Assembly: GCA_020637235.1 (NCBI GenBank)
Contig: JACJWG010000008.1
Coordinates: 162,662 to 226,661, forward strand
DNA: 64,000 bases
Direction of reading: 5' to 3'
DNA from: Acidimicrobiaceae bacterium
GTDB taxonomy: Bacteria > Actinomycetota > Acidimicrobiia > Acidimicrobiales > Ilumatobacteraceae
Below are positions 22,504-31,060 of the stretch, piece after piece. The notes beneath the pieces are model-generated. The model saw nothing but the letters and a program-made list of their open reading frames with translations, was not told the DNA's origin and searched no databases. The translations under genes were made by a program, and so were the position numbers. The stretch's first letter is position 1; each line of letters starts with the position of its first letter.

Positions 22504-24414
22504 TCAACCCGAGCCCTCGACCCGAGCGGTCGTCCGTGTGTCCGGTGTGGCCCGAGACCGGAGGTCGTCGTACTGGAGCTGGGTGACCACGGCGGCGAGA
22601 GGCACGGTGAACAAGCCGGCGATGCCGGCGATGAGGTTGACGAACGTGAACGACGCGTCGGACAGCAGGAGCACGCCCAGGCCGAGGGCCAGTGGCACGA
22701 CCACGCCGATCGACACCGCGGTCCACGTGATGCCGAGCGCTCGCACCCGATGCCCGCGGGTGAGGCGCGCGCTGGCATCCCACGGTCGAGGCGAGTCGAT
22801 CGCGGCCGGCACGGCGACCGAGAAGCGAGCCTGCCACCACAGTCCGAACGGCAGCAGCACGACCGAGAGGAACCCGACGGCGAGGACGGCGGCGATGACG
22901 AGCTGGGTGCCGACGGCGCGACGTCGCGACATCGCGTCGGCGACCAGTTCGCGCAGGCGCGGCCGGTGGCTGTCGGGCTGACGCGACACCTCCATCGCAG
23001 CGACCGACGCAGCCGCCGCTGCCGGTGCGATCACCGCGAAGCCGATCGACGTCGCGAGCAACCCGCCGAACACCGACTCGCGGCCGAGCACGCGCTCGAG
23101 CGCTCCGACGCCGGTGATGCGGAACAGCACGGCCTGCACCACCGTGGCCACGGCACCTGCGAGCGGGACGATCGCACCGAGTTGCAGGAACCGCACGGGC
23201 TGGCGGCGCAGCACGTGCCACGCACTGCGCACGATCTGGCCACCGGCGATGGGATCGCGCACCGGCGGGACCACGACGGGCGCCCATCGGGTCCGCCGTA
23301 CGAGCGTGATGGCCAACAGCGTCAGCAGCATCGCACCGCCTCCGACCACCCACGGTTGGTCGACGGCGCGGAACATCACGCTCGATGCCCGCTCGGTGAG
23401 GCCACAGAAGGCATCGGTGACCGCCGAGCCGCCGGCGGGCAGTGCCACCGCACCGGAGCGACCCTCGTCGTCGACCCACGAGCGTGGCGTGTCCCACTGG
23501 GTCTTGGTGTTCGGGCCTGTCGGTCCGTTGTTGAACGACGGCTGCCGCTCGCCCCAGCGTCCGGTGAAGTCGAGCCATGCGGGCGGCGACCTGCCGTCGA
23601 GCAGCACGACCGCAGGGCGGATCGCGGTGTGTGGTGGGCTCGTGTCGTCGCATCCGAAGCCGCTCTGAGCGCTCTTGCCGAACCATTCGTCGGCTCGGAA
23701 GTACGCCGCGTGGCTGCCCTCGCCCGGGAAGACCAGCGGATGGGTCCCGTTCACCACCTGCACGGTGTCGCCACCCCAGTCGGCCAGCTCGGCCCCCTCG
23801 TGCTGGGCGTACGCGACGACGCGAGGGGCGGTGAGGAGTGCCGCGCCGGGATCGGCGACGTCGAACGACAACTGGATCATCTCCCAATCGCCCTCGTGTC
23901 GATCGTTCCAGTCGTTGTAGACGTAGAAGAACCAGTACTGCAGGGCGAGGCCGCCGCCATCGGCCGGCAGGATCCGGGCGTACACGGTGGGCACGCCGTC
24001 GAGCTCGTCGGCGAAGCGTTCGTACGCACAACCGGGTCGCAACGCGTTGCCCGGCAGGTCGAGGTGCCAGCCGTCACCCTTGCCGGCGAGGTCGTCGGCA
24101 TCGGGACCGACCACGACGGCACCGTCCGGTCCGCGCAGCACCACGTCGTCGCGATCCCACAGCGCGTCCACGGCGATCGGCACGAACGGCTCGCCGTCGC
24201 CGCATCGCTCGGTCTGCGCCCTCACCATCACCACAGGTGCGTACGCCTCGGCGAGCGCGTGTTCGGCTGCGCGGTCGGCGTGCTCGTCGTCGTCCTGCGC
24301 GGCGACGGGCAACGTCCCCGTCGCCGCCGACCACGCGACCGCCACCACCCACCACCGCCCCCACCGACGGCGGGCGAGCTGTGCGACAGCAGCCCGCGCC
24401 GCCGAGTGGACCAT
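22504..24414 (-). CDS. Secreted/membrane Vps62-like domain protein with C-terminal helices
   Basis: 636 residues. An N-terminal signal (WWVVAVAWSAATGTLPVAA) leads to an extracellular domain with APVVMVRAQTE, YWFFYVYNDWNDRHEGDWEM and YAQHEGAEL, the aromatic His/Glu-rich pattern of the Vps62/DUF946 family. After about residue 350 come several hydrophobic helices, a DUF-like multi-pass part (LQLGAIVPLAGAV, LLPFGLWW). The role in bacteria is unknown. It is transcribed away from the Rrf2 gene, 80 bases upstream. Confidence 0.65.
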   Translation of the reverse strand: MVHSAARAAVAQLARRRWGRWWVVAVAWSAATGTLPVAAQDDDEHADRAAEHALAEAYAPVVMVRAQTERCGDGEPFVPIAVDALWDRDDVVLRGPDGAVVVGPDADDLAGKGDGWHLDLPGNALRPGCAYERFADELDGVPTVYARILPADGGGLALQYWFFYVYNDWNDRHEGDWEMIQLSFDVADPGAALLTAPRVVAYAQHEGAELADWGGDTVQVVNGTHPLVFPGEGSHAAYFRADEWFGKSAQSGFGCDDTSPPHTAIRPAVVLLDGRSPPAWLDFTGRWGERQPSFNNGPTGPNTKTQWDTPRSWVDDEGRSGAVALPAGGSAVTDAFCGLTERASSVMFRAVDQPWVVGGGAMLLTLLAITLVRRTRWAPVVVPPVRDPIAGGQIVRSAWHVLRRQPVRFLQLGAIVPLAGAVATVVQAVLFRITGVGALERVLGRESVFGGLLATSIGFAVIAPAAAAASVAAMEVSRQPDSHRPRLRELVADAMSRRRAVGTQLVIAAVLAVGFLSVVLLPFGLWWQARFSVAVPAAIDSPRPWDASARLTRGHRVRALGITWTAVSIGVVVPLALGLGVLLLSDASFTFVNLIAGIAGLFTVPLAAVVTQLQYDDLRSRATPDTRTTARVEGSG

Positions 24415-24494
24415 GAGCGCAGCGTAGGCCGTCCTTGTCTGCCGGCCGTGCGTGGCGAGGCGGTGACGGGTGCGGCCCTCTACAGTCGGGCCCG

Positions 24495-25016
24495 GTGAGG
24501 CTCGAGGTGACGCGCAGGAGTGATCTGGCGGTCCGCCTCTTGCGGGCGTTGGGCACGCACGAGGGCAACCACAAGGCACCCGACCTCGCGGCCGACGTCG
24601 GTACCACGGCCGGCTTCGTGGCCCAGGTGGCAACGCCGCTCGTGCGTCGCGGATGGGTGCGTTCCGAACCCGGGCCGACCGGTGGCTACGCGCTCGTCGC
24701 GAACCTCGACGACGTGTCGGTGCTCGAGGTGATCGAGGCCGTCGAGGGCCCGACGGACACCGGACGCTGCGTGCTGGCCGACCGCCCGTGTGCCGAGGAG
24801 GGACCATGCGCGCTGCACGCACCGTGGTCCCGTGCCCGCGCGCATCTCCTGCGCGAGCTCGGTGACGCCACCGTCGCCGGCGTGCCCCTCGACGATCGAC
24901 CACGCGTCGACGACGGACCGCCCGCCACGACCGCCGACCCGCCGATCATCCCGGCGCGTGCGGGTCGTCGCCGCGTCGCCACGGCCACCGTCCCTCCAGC
25001 TCGACCTCGAGGCTGA
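24495..25016 (+). CDS. Rrf2 family Fe-S transcriptional regulator
   Basis: 173 residues from a GTG that follows TACAGT by 8 bases. The N-terminal winged HTH (DLAVRLLRALGTHEG, TTAGFVAQVATPLVRRGWV) and LEVIEAVEGP are typical of Rrf2. Three cysteines, C-x6-C-x5-C in GRCVLADRPCAEEGPCAL, would ligate an iron-sulfur cluster as in NsrR or IscR, so it probably senses NO, oxygen or Fe-S status. The C-terminal 40 residues are low-complexity and overlap the end of the convergent DUF1622 gene. The divergent Vps62-like gene is a possible target. Confidence 0.82.
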   Translation: MRLEVTRRSDLAVRLLRALGTHEGNHKAPDLAADVGTTAGFVAQVATPLVRRGWVRSEPGPTGGYALVANLDDVSVLEVIEAVEGPTDTGRCVLADRPCAEEGPCALHAPWSRARAHLLRELGDATVAGVPLDDRPRVDDGPPATTADPPIIPARAGRRRVATATVPPARPRG

Positions 25017-25245
25017 AGCTGAGGGCGATCCGGATCGCCACGACGATCGCGAGCGCACCGGCCGACTCCACACTCGGCGACACCGCGACGGTGCGGATGA
25101 TGTCCGCGGCCACGAGGATCTCGAGGCCGAGCAGGATCACCCGGCCGAGGTCGCGGCGGAAGCAGCGATACCGCTCGTCGCGGTCGTGGCGTCCCGCCAC
25201 GGCGCGCAGCGATGCCCAACCGATCCCGGCGACGATCGTGATCAC
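24946..25245 (-). CDS. DUF1622 membrane protein
   Basis: 99 residues from the GTG at 25245: ITIVAGIGWASLRAV (helix 1), GRVILLGLEILVAADIIRTV (the signature helix of DUF1622), and a third helix AIVVAIRIALSFSLEVELE. Homology appears to extend about 18 residues upstream (ALRRHIDEAGTIIDALG), but no ATG, GTG or TTG lies in that frame before a stop, so the true start may be unusual or the gene is clipped. Its end overlaps the convergent Rrf2 gene by 71 bases. The function is unknown. Confidence 0.7.
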   Translation of the reverse strand: MITIVAGIGWASLRAVAGRHDRDERYRCFRRDLGRVILLGLEILVAADIIRTVAVSPSVESAGALAIVVAIRIALSFSLEVELEGRWPWRRGDDPHAPG

Positions 25246-25389
25246 GCCGAGCGCGTCGATGATCGTGCCCGCCTCGTCGATGTGTCGACGCAGAGCATCG
25301 AAGGTGGCCGCGATGACCGGAGGGGTACCCGGTCGATGCCGCCGCGCACCACGGCCGGGCGAGGCGCGGCCGATTCGTCAGCCGGACCG

Positions 25390-27885
25390 TCAGCCGGGCC
25401 GCACCGTCGTGGCCCCAGCCGATCTGCCCGGGGGGAGCGGCGCCGACCCGTTCTGGTCGTTCTGGTCGTTCTGGTCGTTCTGGTCGCTCTGGTCGTTCTG
25501 GTCGTTCTGGAAGGCCCGTTCGAACGGGGTCCGGTGCAACGAGCGGCGTACCGCGTCGACGAGGTCGTCGGGGAGGAACGGTTTCTGCACGAAGTCGTTC
25601 GCCGCGTTGGTGGCAGCTTCGCGGAGCGGGTCGTGGGGCAGGTACCCGCTCATCAGGACGATCGGGATGTTGGGCGACACGGCTCGGAGCACCACGAGCA
25701 CCTCGTCACCGGTGAGATCGGGCATCGTGAGGTCGAGCAGGACGCAGTCGATGGTGGCATGCCTGCTCGCGAACACGCTGATCGCTTCGCGTCCGCTCGC
25801 GACGGCGACCACCTGGAACCCGGCTCGACGAAGGACGACCCCCACCACCTCGCGCACCTGATCGTTGTCGTCGACCACCAGGACGGTCGGTCGGCGGTGC
25901 AGCCGGTAGTTGGCCGCCACCGACGGCTCGAGATCGGGGAGGGGCGTGGCGGGCAGCAGCACCGTGAACCGCGAGCCCTCACCCACCTCGCTCGCCACCC
26001 GAATCGCTCCGTGGTGCGAACGGACGATCCCACTCACGACGGCGAGTCCGAGACCACGGCCATCGGTACGTGTGGTGAAGAAGGGGTCGTAGATGCGGTG
26101 GCGCTGCTCGGCGTCGATACCCCGCCCGTTGTCGGAGACCTCGATCGTGAGGTAGTCGCCCGTCCGCAGCTCGAGGTCGCGCCATCCTGGCTCGTGCGCC
26201 GACTCCGACGTGAGCGAGTCGTGTTCGAATCGCACCAGCGACAACGACACGTCGATCCGACCGTCGTCGGCGTCGACCGCGTCACTCGCGTTCAGCACCA
26301 GGTTCATCACCAGTTGCTGCAACTGGCTGCGATCGCCGAGCACCCCGTGGCGCAGTTCGGGCTCGGTGCGGAACGAGATCGTGACGTCCTTCGAGATCAT
26401 CGCCCGAGCGAGATCGATCGTGTCGGCGATCAGCGGGGCCAGGTCGAGTGCGACGCGCTCACGTGGCTGTCGGCCGGTGAAGTCGAGCAGTTGGCGCGTC
26501 AGCTCGGCGGCACGCTGGGCCGCGGACGACATCGCGACGAGCCTGCTGCGCACCGGCGACGACGGTGCGAGGTCCTGCAACGCGAGCTCGGCGTTGCCGA
26601 GAATGCCGACGAGCAGGTTGTTGAAGTCGTGCGCCACACCGCCGGCCAGTTGCGACAGGCTCTCGAGTCGAGCGGCCTCACGGACTCGCTCGTCGAGCCG
26701 CAGACGATCCTCTTCGGCCCGCTGCAACGCATCGCGTGCCTCCACCTCGGCTTGCGCATCGATGATGGTCACGACCAGGGGATGGTTCGGATCGTTGTCG
26801 GAGCCGGCCACCCGCGCCATCACGTCGGCCCATCGCCAGCCGCCGTCCTTGTGCCGGAGCCGCACTCGGTGACGCACGGTGTGGGTGATGCCGTAGTCGG
26901 CGCCCTCGACGACGTCGCGTTCGTCGGGGTGTACGAAGTCGATCGCGTCGCGACCGACCACCTCGTCGACCTCCCATCCGATGAGCTGCCGGATCGACGG
27001 CGTCACCCAGCGCACGACGCCGTGACGCGCGGCCACCACGACGTCACCGGCGTGGTCGACCATCAGCCGGTAGAGACGTTCGCTCTCGCGGGCCTGCTGC
27101 TCGGCGAGGGTGCGATCCGTGACGTCGTGCGCCACGAGCAGCACCCAGTCGCCGAGCGGCAGGATGTTCATCTCCCACGCACCACTCGTCCTCGGCCGGT
27201 CGGCCAGCGGGACGTCGTACCGCTGCGGGATGCCGGTTCGCGCCACCTCGAGCACCACACGCGACGCACCCGTCGAGATCGTGGGATAGGTCTCGAGGTA
27301 CCGGCGGCCGATGATGTCCGCCGGCACCGCGCCGAGCGCCTGGCCGGCGGCGTCGTTGCAGGACCGGATCACGATGTCCACGATCTCGCCTGCGTCGTCG
27401 CGTACCGGCTCGAGCACCAGGACGGCGTCGACGAGCGCGTCGATGGTGTTGCGGTAGCGCTGCTCGCTCTCCTCGAGGGCCTGCATCGCCGTATGGCGTT
27501 TCGAGATGTCGCGCAGCACGTGGATGAAACCGTCGCCGTGAGGTGCCGACAGCGATTCGAACCAACGGTCACCCCAGCCCGGTGCTGCCGCTTCCACCAC
27601 GCCGACCTGACGTCGTTCCACGACGTCCACGAAGTGTTGCCAGCCGAGCCGGCCCTCGTCGCCGAGGAACCACGCCCGGTAGTACAGGCCGGTCATCGAG
27701 GTGAGGTGGTCGCCGAGGAAACCGACACGTTCGTCCGCCCGCCGGTTCGAACGAACACAGCGAAAGTCGATGATCGCGCCGTCGTCGTCACGCACGCTCT
27801 CCCACACGCTCACCGGGAACGGCAGCGCGTCGAGGAGCGCGTCGGAGGTCTCGGCGCCCGATGCCTCGGCCGTCATGGCCGACAT
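25390..27885 (-). CDS. PAS-domain hybrid histidine kinase
   Basis: 831 residues, soluble. Three PAS-like modules (roughly 15-130, 140-260, 265-385; the third has GWEVDEVVGRDAIDFVHPDE), then a HisKA segment with GGVAHDFNNLL (phospho-His), an ATPase domain with NLVLNASDAV (N box), DNGRGID (G1) and GRGLGLAVV (G2), and a C-terminal receiver domain with VVDDN, the phospho-acceptor LLDLTMPD and a late QKPF lysine. The tail is an unusual Asn-Asp-Gln repeat from a 9 bp microsatellite. The signal is unknown; no response regulator with a DNA-binding domain is adjacent. Confidence 0.92.
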   Translation of the reverse strand: MSAMTAEASGAETSDALLDALPFPVSVWESVRDDDGAIIDFRCVRSNRRADERVGFLGDHLTSMTGLYYRAWFLGDEGRLGWQHFVDVVERRQVGVVEAAAPGWGDRWFESLSAPHGDGFIHVLRDISKRHTAMQALEESEQRYRNTIDALVDAVLVLEPVRDDAGEIVDIVIRSCNDAAGQALGAVPADIIGRRYLETYPTISTGASRVVLEVARTGIPQRYDVPLADRPRTSGAWEMNILPLGDWVLLVAHDVTDRTLAEQQARESERLYRLMVDHAGDVVVAARHGVVRWVTPSIRQLIGWEVDEVVGRDAIDFVHPDERDVVEGADYGITHTVRHRVRLRHKDGGWRWADVMARVAGSDNDPNHPLVVTIIDAQAEVEARDALQRAEEDRLRLDERVREAARLESLSQLAGGVAHDFNNLLVGILGNAELALQDLAPSSPVRSRLVAMSSAAQRAAELTRQLLDFTGRQPRERVALDLAPLIADTIDLARAMISKDVTISFRTEPELRHGVLGDRSQLQQLVMNLVLNASDAVDADDGRIDVSLSLVRFEHDSLTSESAHEPGWRDLELRTGDYLTIEVSDNGRGIDAEQRHRIYDPFFTTRTDGRGLGLAVVSGIVRSHHGAIRVASEVGEGSRFTVLLPATPLPDLEPSVAANYRLHRRPTVLVVDDNDQVREVVGVVLRRAGFQVVAVASGREAISVFASRHATIDCVLLDLTMPDLTGDEVLVVLRAVSPNIPIVLMSGYLPHDPLREAATNAANDFVQKPFLPDDLVDAVRRSLHRTPFERAFQNDQNDQSDQNDQNDQNDQNGSAPLPPGRSAGATTVRPG
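25451..25510. repeat. 9 bp microsatellite in the kinase gene
   Basis: TTCTGGTCG is repeated about 6.7 times (one unit CTCTGGTCG). On the coding strand it gives Asn-Asp-Gln units, so length changes stay in frame. Confidence 0.9.
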
Positions 27886-27925
27886 CTGACCACAACGCGA
27901 CCGTCCCCGTGGGGGATGGCCGCGG

Positions 27926-28294
27926 TCAGAACGGCACGTCGGTCGCCGGTGGCGTGATCAGCTTGCGGCTGGCCTGCCGAGAGATCTGGAAGTAGTCGAA
28001 GGGCAGATCGCTCAGACTGATCATGCCGTCGCCGTTGCGGTCGATCACCCCGTGCTGATCGCTGCCGACGGCCACGATCCGTCGGGGCAACCGGTACTCG
28101 ACCTCCTGGCGTGCGACGGTGGGCGCCGCACTGTCATGGAGGTCCACGACCACGTCGGCCGCGACCTCGTTGGTGTCTGCGTTCCCCGCAGGCCGCTCGG
28201 TCCGCTTGGCCGTCGCCGTCCGGACGGGCATCTGCTCGAACGCATGGCCGGTCAGCTGGGGAGCCGACGTCTCGCTGATGCCTTCGATCTTCAT
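27926..28294 (-). CDS. EF-hand-containing small protein
   Basis: 122 residues from the ATG at 28294 (GAGG just upstream). Near the end, DRNGDGMISLSD is a canonical 12-residue EF-hand loop (Asp, Asn, Asp, Gly, Ile and Asp at positions 1, 3, 5, 6, 8, 12), followed by LPFDYFQISRQ. The rest is low-complexity without a signal peptide. It probably binds calcium. It resembles small flagellar- or wall-associated EF-hand proteins, but nothing around it identifies a process. Confidence 0.7.
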   Translation of the reverse strand: MKIEGISETSAPQLTGHAFEQMPVRTATAKRTERPAGNADTNEVAADVVVDLHDSAAPTVARQEVEYRLPRRIVAVGSDQHGVIDRNGDGMISLSDLPFDYFQISRQASRKLITPPATDVPF

Positions 28295-28435
28295 GCTCCT
28301 CACCGTCCGGCGCGGGGGCCGTTGCCGCCACCTCCGAAGATCAAGATGTGATCAAGAACACATCGGTCCTCCTTGCCCCGAACGGGGGAGGACGGAGTCG
28401 GTGGGCCGGTCCGCGACGCACCAGCTCAGACCGGG

Positions 28436-28924
28436 TCAGGGCCGGTGCCGTCCGGGCCAGCGAACCTGCGTCACCGGCCACGAATCGTGCAGCCACCGGT
28501 CGACGGCGTCGACGAGGACACCGTCGATCTCGGCGTGCGAGGCGCGCGTCCACGACCGCACCATCACGTCGCCGCGAGCGTCGCCCTCGGGGAGCGGCCC
28601 GTCGTCGGGATCGACGTAGACGCAGCCGATCACGTCGCCGTCGGTCGGGTCGAGCACCGTGAACGCGAACGCCACGCCTCGCTGGAATTCGTCCCAGTGC
28701 ATCTCGAGGTCGCGGCGGTTGTCGTCGAGGCTCATCTCGTACGGCCAGCTGTCCGGTCCCCACGCCCCGTCGCCGAAACCCGGGGTGGACCGGATGTGGT
28801 CGATGCTCGACATCCACGCGACATGATCGGACTCGGCGTGTTCGGGACGGAGCGGCTCGAGCACGAAGTGGTCGGTGCGCGGCGGCGCGGGCACGGCCGA
28901 CGGGTCGACGTGCGGCCAGGTCAA
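28436..28924 (-). CDS. GNAT-like N-acetyltransferase
   Basis: 162 residues from a TTG whose bases overlap the stop of the upstream hydrolase gene (TTGA), so the two are coupled. FVLEPLRPEHAESDHVAW opens a GNAT-like fold; FAFTVLDPTDGDVIGCVYVD is strand 4 with the usual VIGCV, and the end has VLVDAVDRWL and WPVTQVRW. The acetyl-CoA P-loop is weak, so the assignment is to the superfamily only. The substrate is unknown. Confidence 0.65.
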   Translation of the reverse strand: MTWPHVDPSAVPAPPRTDHFVLEPLRPEHAESDHVAWMSSIDHIRSTPGFGDGAWGPDSWPYEMSLDDNRRDLEMHWDEFQRGVAFAFTVLDPTDGDVIGCVYVDPDDGPLPEGDARGDVMVRSWTRASHAEIDGVLVDAVDRWLHDSWPVTQVRWPGRHRP

Positions 28925-29634
28925 CGCGGCATCACCTCGTCGAACAGGTCGATCATCGCCCGCCAGGCGCGCGATGCGGTGAGCTCGTGGTAGGCGATGC
29001 CGGGCACGCCGAGCGCGCCTGCGTCGGGGTTGGTGAAGCTGTGCACCGCGCCGCCGTACAGGTTCATCCGCCAGTCGACGCCGCCGGCGCGCATCTCGGC
29101 CTCGAACGCCGCTCGCTGTTCGGGCGGGATCATCCCGTCGTCGGCGCCGATGCACACCAGCACGCTGCCGGAGATGCGCGAGGCGTCCTCGGGTCGGCTG
29201 GTGGCCAGGCCGCTGTGGAAGCCGACGACGGCACGGAGGTCGTGGCCGCCGCGGGCGAGCTCGAGCGCCATCGTGCCGCCGAAGCAGAAGCCGATGGCCG
29301 CCACCCGCGACCGATCGACCCGAGGGTGATCGAGCAACACCTGCAGGCCGGCGCCGCCGATGGCCCGGGTGCGCTCGGCCGACTCGCGCAGCGGTGCGAG
29401 ACGCTCGCGCACGTGCGCGAACTCGAGGCGCTCGCCGTCGCCGTGGTAGTCGAGCGCGAAGGCAGCGAAGCCCAGATCGGCCAGCCGCACCGCCGTGGTG
29501 CGGGCGTGGTCGTCGATGCCGGGCCCCTCGTGGCAGACGAGGACGCCGGGCACCGGATCGTCGCCGTCGGGCATGGCCAGGTGTCCGACGTAGCGGGTGC
29601 CGTCGTGGTGATACTCGATGTCGCTCGTGTGCAC
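28921..29634 (-). CDS. Dienelactone hydrolase family protein
   Basis: Reading from the GTG at 29634, which follows TACCGT by 7 bases, gives 237 residues; a GTG at 29643 is the alternative. The alpha/beta hydrolase shows PGVLVCHEGPGID, the nucleophile elbow AAIGFCFGGTMAL (Cys, as in dienelactone hydrolases), an acidic residue near IGADDGMIPP and the catalytic His in GAVHSFTNP. Family members hydrolyse dienelactones or other esters. It overlaps the GNAT gene downstream. Confidence 0.85.
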   Translation of the reverse strand: MHTSDIEYHHDGTRYVGHLAMPDGDDPVPGVLVCHEGPGIDDHARTTAVRLADLGFAAFALDYHGDGERLEFAHVRERLAPLRESAERTRAIGGAGLQVLLDHPRVDRSRVAAIGFCFGGTMALELARGGHDLRAVVGFHSGLATSRPEDASRISGSVLVCIGADDGMIPPEQRAAFEAEMRAGGVDWRMNLYGGAVHSFTNPDAGALGVPGIAYHELTASRAWRAMIDLFDEVMPR

Positions 29635-29770
29635 ATGGCTCACGGTAGTGCCGGACGCGGCGGTGCCGGCCGGACGTGCGGCGCACGTACCGACCGGCAC
29701 CGGCCACCGGGCTGCGGAGCCGGGCAGCCCAGAGGTGGTCCGACGCCGAGGCGTCGATGGAAGCTCGGCG

Positions 29771-31018
29771 TCAGGCGGGCGGCATCAACACGGTGTCGAT
29801 GATGTGCACCGTGGCGTTGGCCGTCGGCACGTCCATGCACACCGAGGTGGCACCGTCGATGAGCAGGCCGCCGTCGGCACCTTCGGTGATCGTGAGCTCG
29901 GCGCCGTTCACCGTGGCGACGGTGCCCTGCTCGAGCAGCTGCTCCGAGCTCAGCTGCTCGCCGGCGACCACGTGGTAGGTGAGGATCGAGGTGAGCAGGT
30001 CGGTGTCGGCGAGCACGGCCTCGAGGTCGGCTGCCGGGATCGCCGCGAAGGCGTCGTTGGTGGGGGCGAAGATGGTGAAGGGTCCGTCGCCGTTGAGGGT
30101 GTCGACGAGGCCGGCGGCACCGACGGCGCTCACGAGCGTCGAGAGCACGGGGTTGTTGCTGGCGGCGGTGGCGGCGGGGTCGTCGGCCATGCCGTCGAAG
30201 CTGCCCTCGCCGTCCATCGGCACCGACGCGCACGCCGGGCCCGACGGCGCGAGTGCCATCTCGTCACCCATCTCGTCACCCATCGAGTCGTCGCCCATCG
30301 AGTCGTCGGTCATCGAGTCGTCGCCCATCGACTCGTCCATCATCATGTCCGGCGGCAGCAGCACCTCGTCGATGATGTGCACCGTCGCGTTCGCGGTCGT
30401 CACGTCCGAGCAGACGACGTCGACCCCGTTCACCGTGGTGCCGTCGGCCCCGAACTCGAGCGCCCCACCGTTCACGGTGTCGGCCATGCCGGCCTCGCCG
30501 AGACCTTCGGCGTCGAGCGACTCGCCGGCGACGACGTGGTAGGTGAGGATCGAGGTGAGCAGGTCGGTGTCGGCCAGGATGGCGTTCAGCTGGTCCTCGG
30601 GGATCGCGGCGAAGGCGTCGTTGGTGGGGGCGAAGATGGTGAACGGCCCGTCGCCGTTGAGCGTGTCGACGAGGCCGGCTGCGTCGACGGCGCTCACGAG
30701 GGTCGAGAGCACGGGGTTGTTGCTGGCGGCGGTGGCGGCGGGATCGTCGGCCATGCCGTCGAAGCTGCCCTCGCCGTCCATCGGCACGGCCTCACACGCC
30801 GGACCGAACGGCATGCCGGTCATGTCGCCCATGGCCTCGGTGGTGCCGGGGGCCATGGTGGAGTCGGCGCCCGAGGCCATCGTGGTCATCGGCGCTTCGG
30901 TCGACGACGCGTCGTTCTCGTCGTCGCCGCACGCAGCGGCGGTCAACGACAGCACGGCCACGGCGGCGAGGGCGAACCGGGTGCGGTTCGAGCGACGGGT
31001 GCGGAGTGAGGGGTTCAC
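29771..31018 (-). CDS. Lipoprotein with two fasciclin (FAS1) domains
   Basis: 415 residues. The signal peptide ends in a lipobox (SLTAAACGDD). Two FAS1 domains follow, each with DTLNGDGPFTIFAPTNDAF and a late TVNG..L..DG..V segment, joined by an acidic Met/Asp/Ser linker of short repeats (SMGDD, SMTDD). The two domains are nearly identical over 267 bp at a constant 564 bp offset. FAS1 lipoproteins such as MPT83 are cell-surface adhesins and known SigK targets. It lies next to a sulfite-oxidase-like gene and sigK-rskA, so SigK control is likely. Confidence 0.92.
   Translation of the reverse strand: MNPSLRTRRSNRTRFALAAVAVLSLTAAACGDDENDASSTEAPMTTMASGADSTMAPGTTEAMGDMTGMPFGPACEAVPMDGEGSFDGMADDPAATAASNNPVLSTLVSAVDAAGLVDTLNGDGPFTIFAPTNDAFAAIPEDQLNAILADTDLLTSILTYHVVAGESLDAEGLGEAGMADTVNGGALEFGADGTTVNGVDVVCSDVTTANATVHIIDEVLLPPDMMMDESMGDDSMTDDSMGDDSMGDEMGDEMALAPSGPACASVPMDGEGSFDGMADDPAATAASNNPVLSTLVSAVGAAGLVDTLNGDGPFTIFAPTNDAFAAIPAADLEAVLADTDLLTSILTYHVVAGEQLSSEQLLEQGTVATVNGAELTITEGADGGLLIDGATSVCMDVPTANATVHIIDTVLMPPA
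29957..30787. repeat. 267 bp direct duplication inside the fasciclin gene
   Basis: 29957-30223 and 30521-30787 align without gaps at an offset of 564 bases. Long identical runs remain, so the duplication is recent or kept alike by gene conversion. Confidence 0.85.
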
Positions 31019-31060
31019 GGAGTCTCCTTCGGGTTCAGCGGGTTGCGAGCGGCGAGGGGG

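Noticed and set aside
25451..25510. Microsatellite as a phase-variable on/off switch
   Set aside because: The unit is 9 bp, so changes keep the frame and can only alter tail length.
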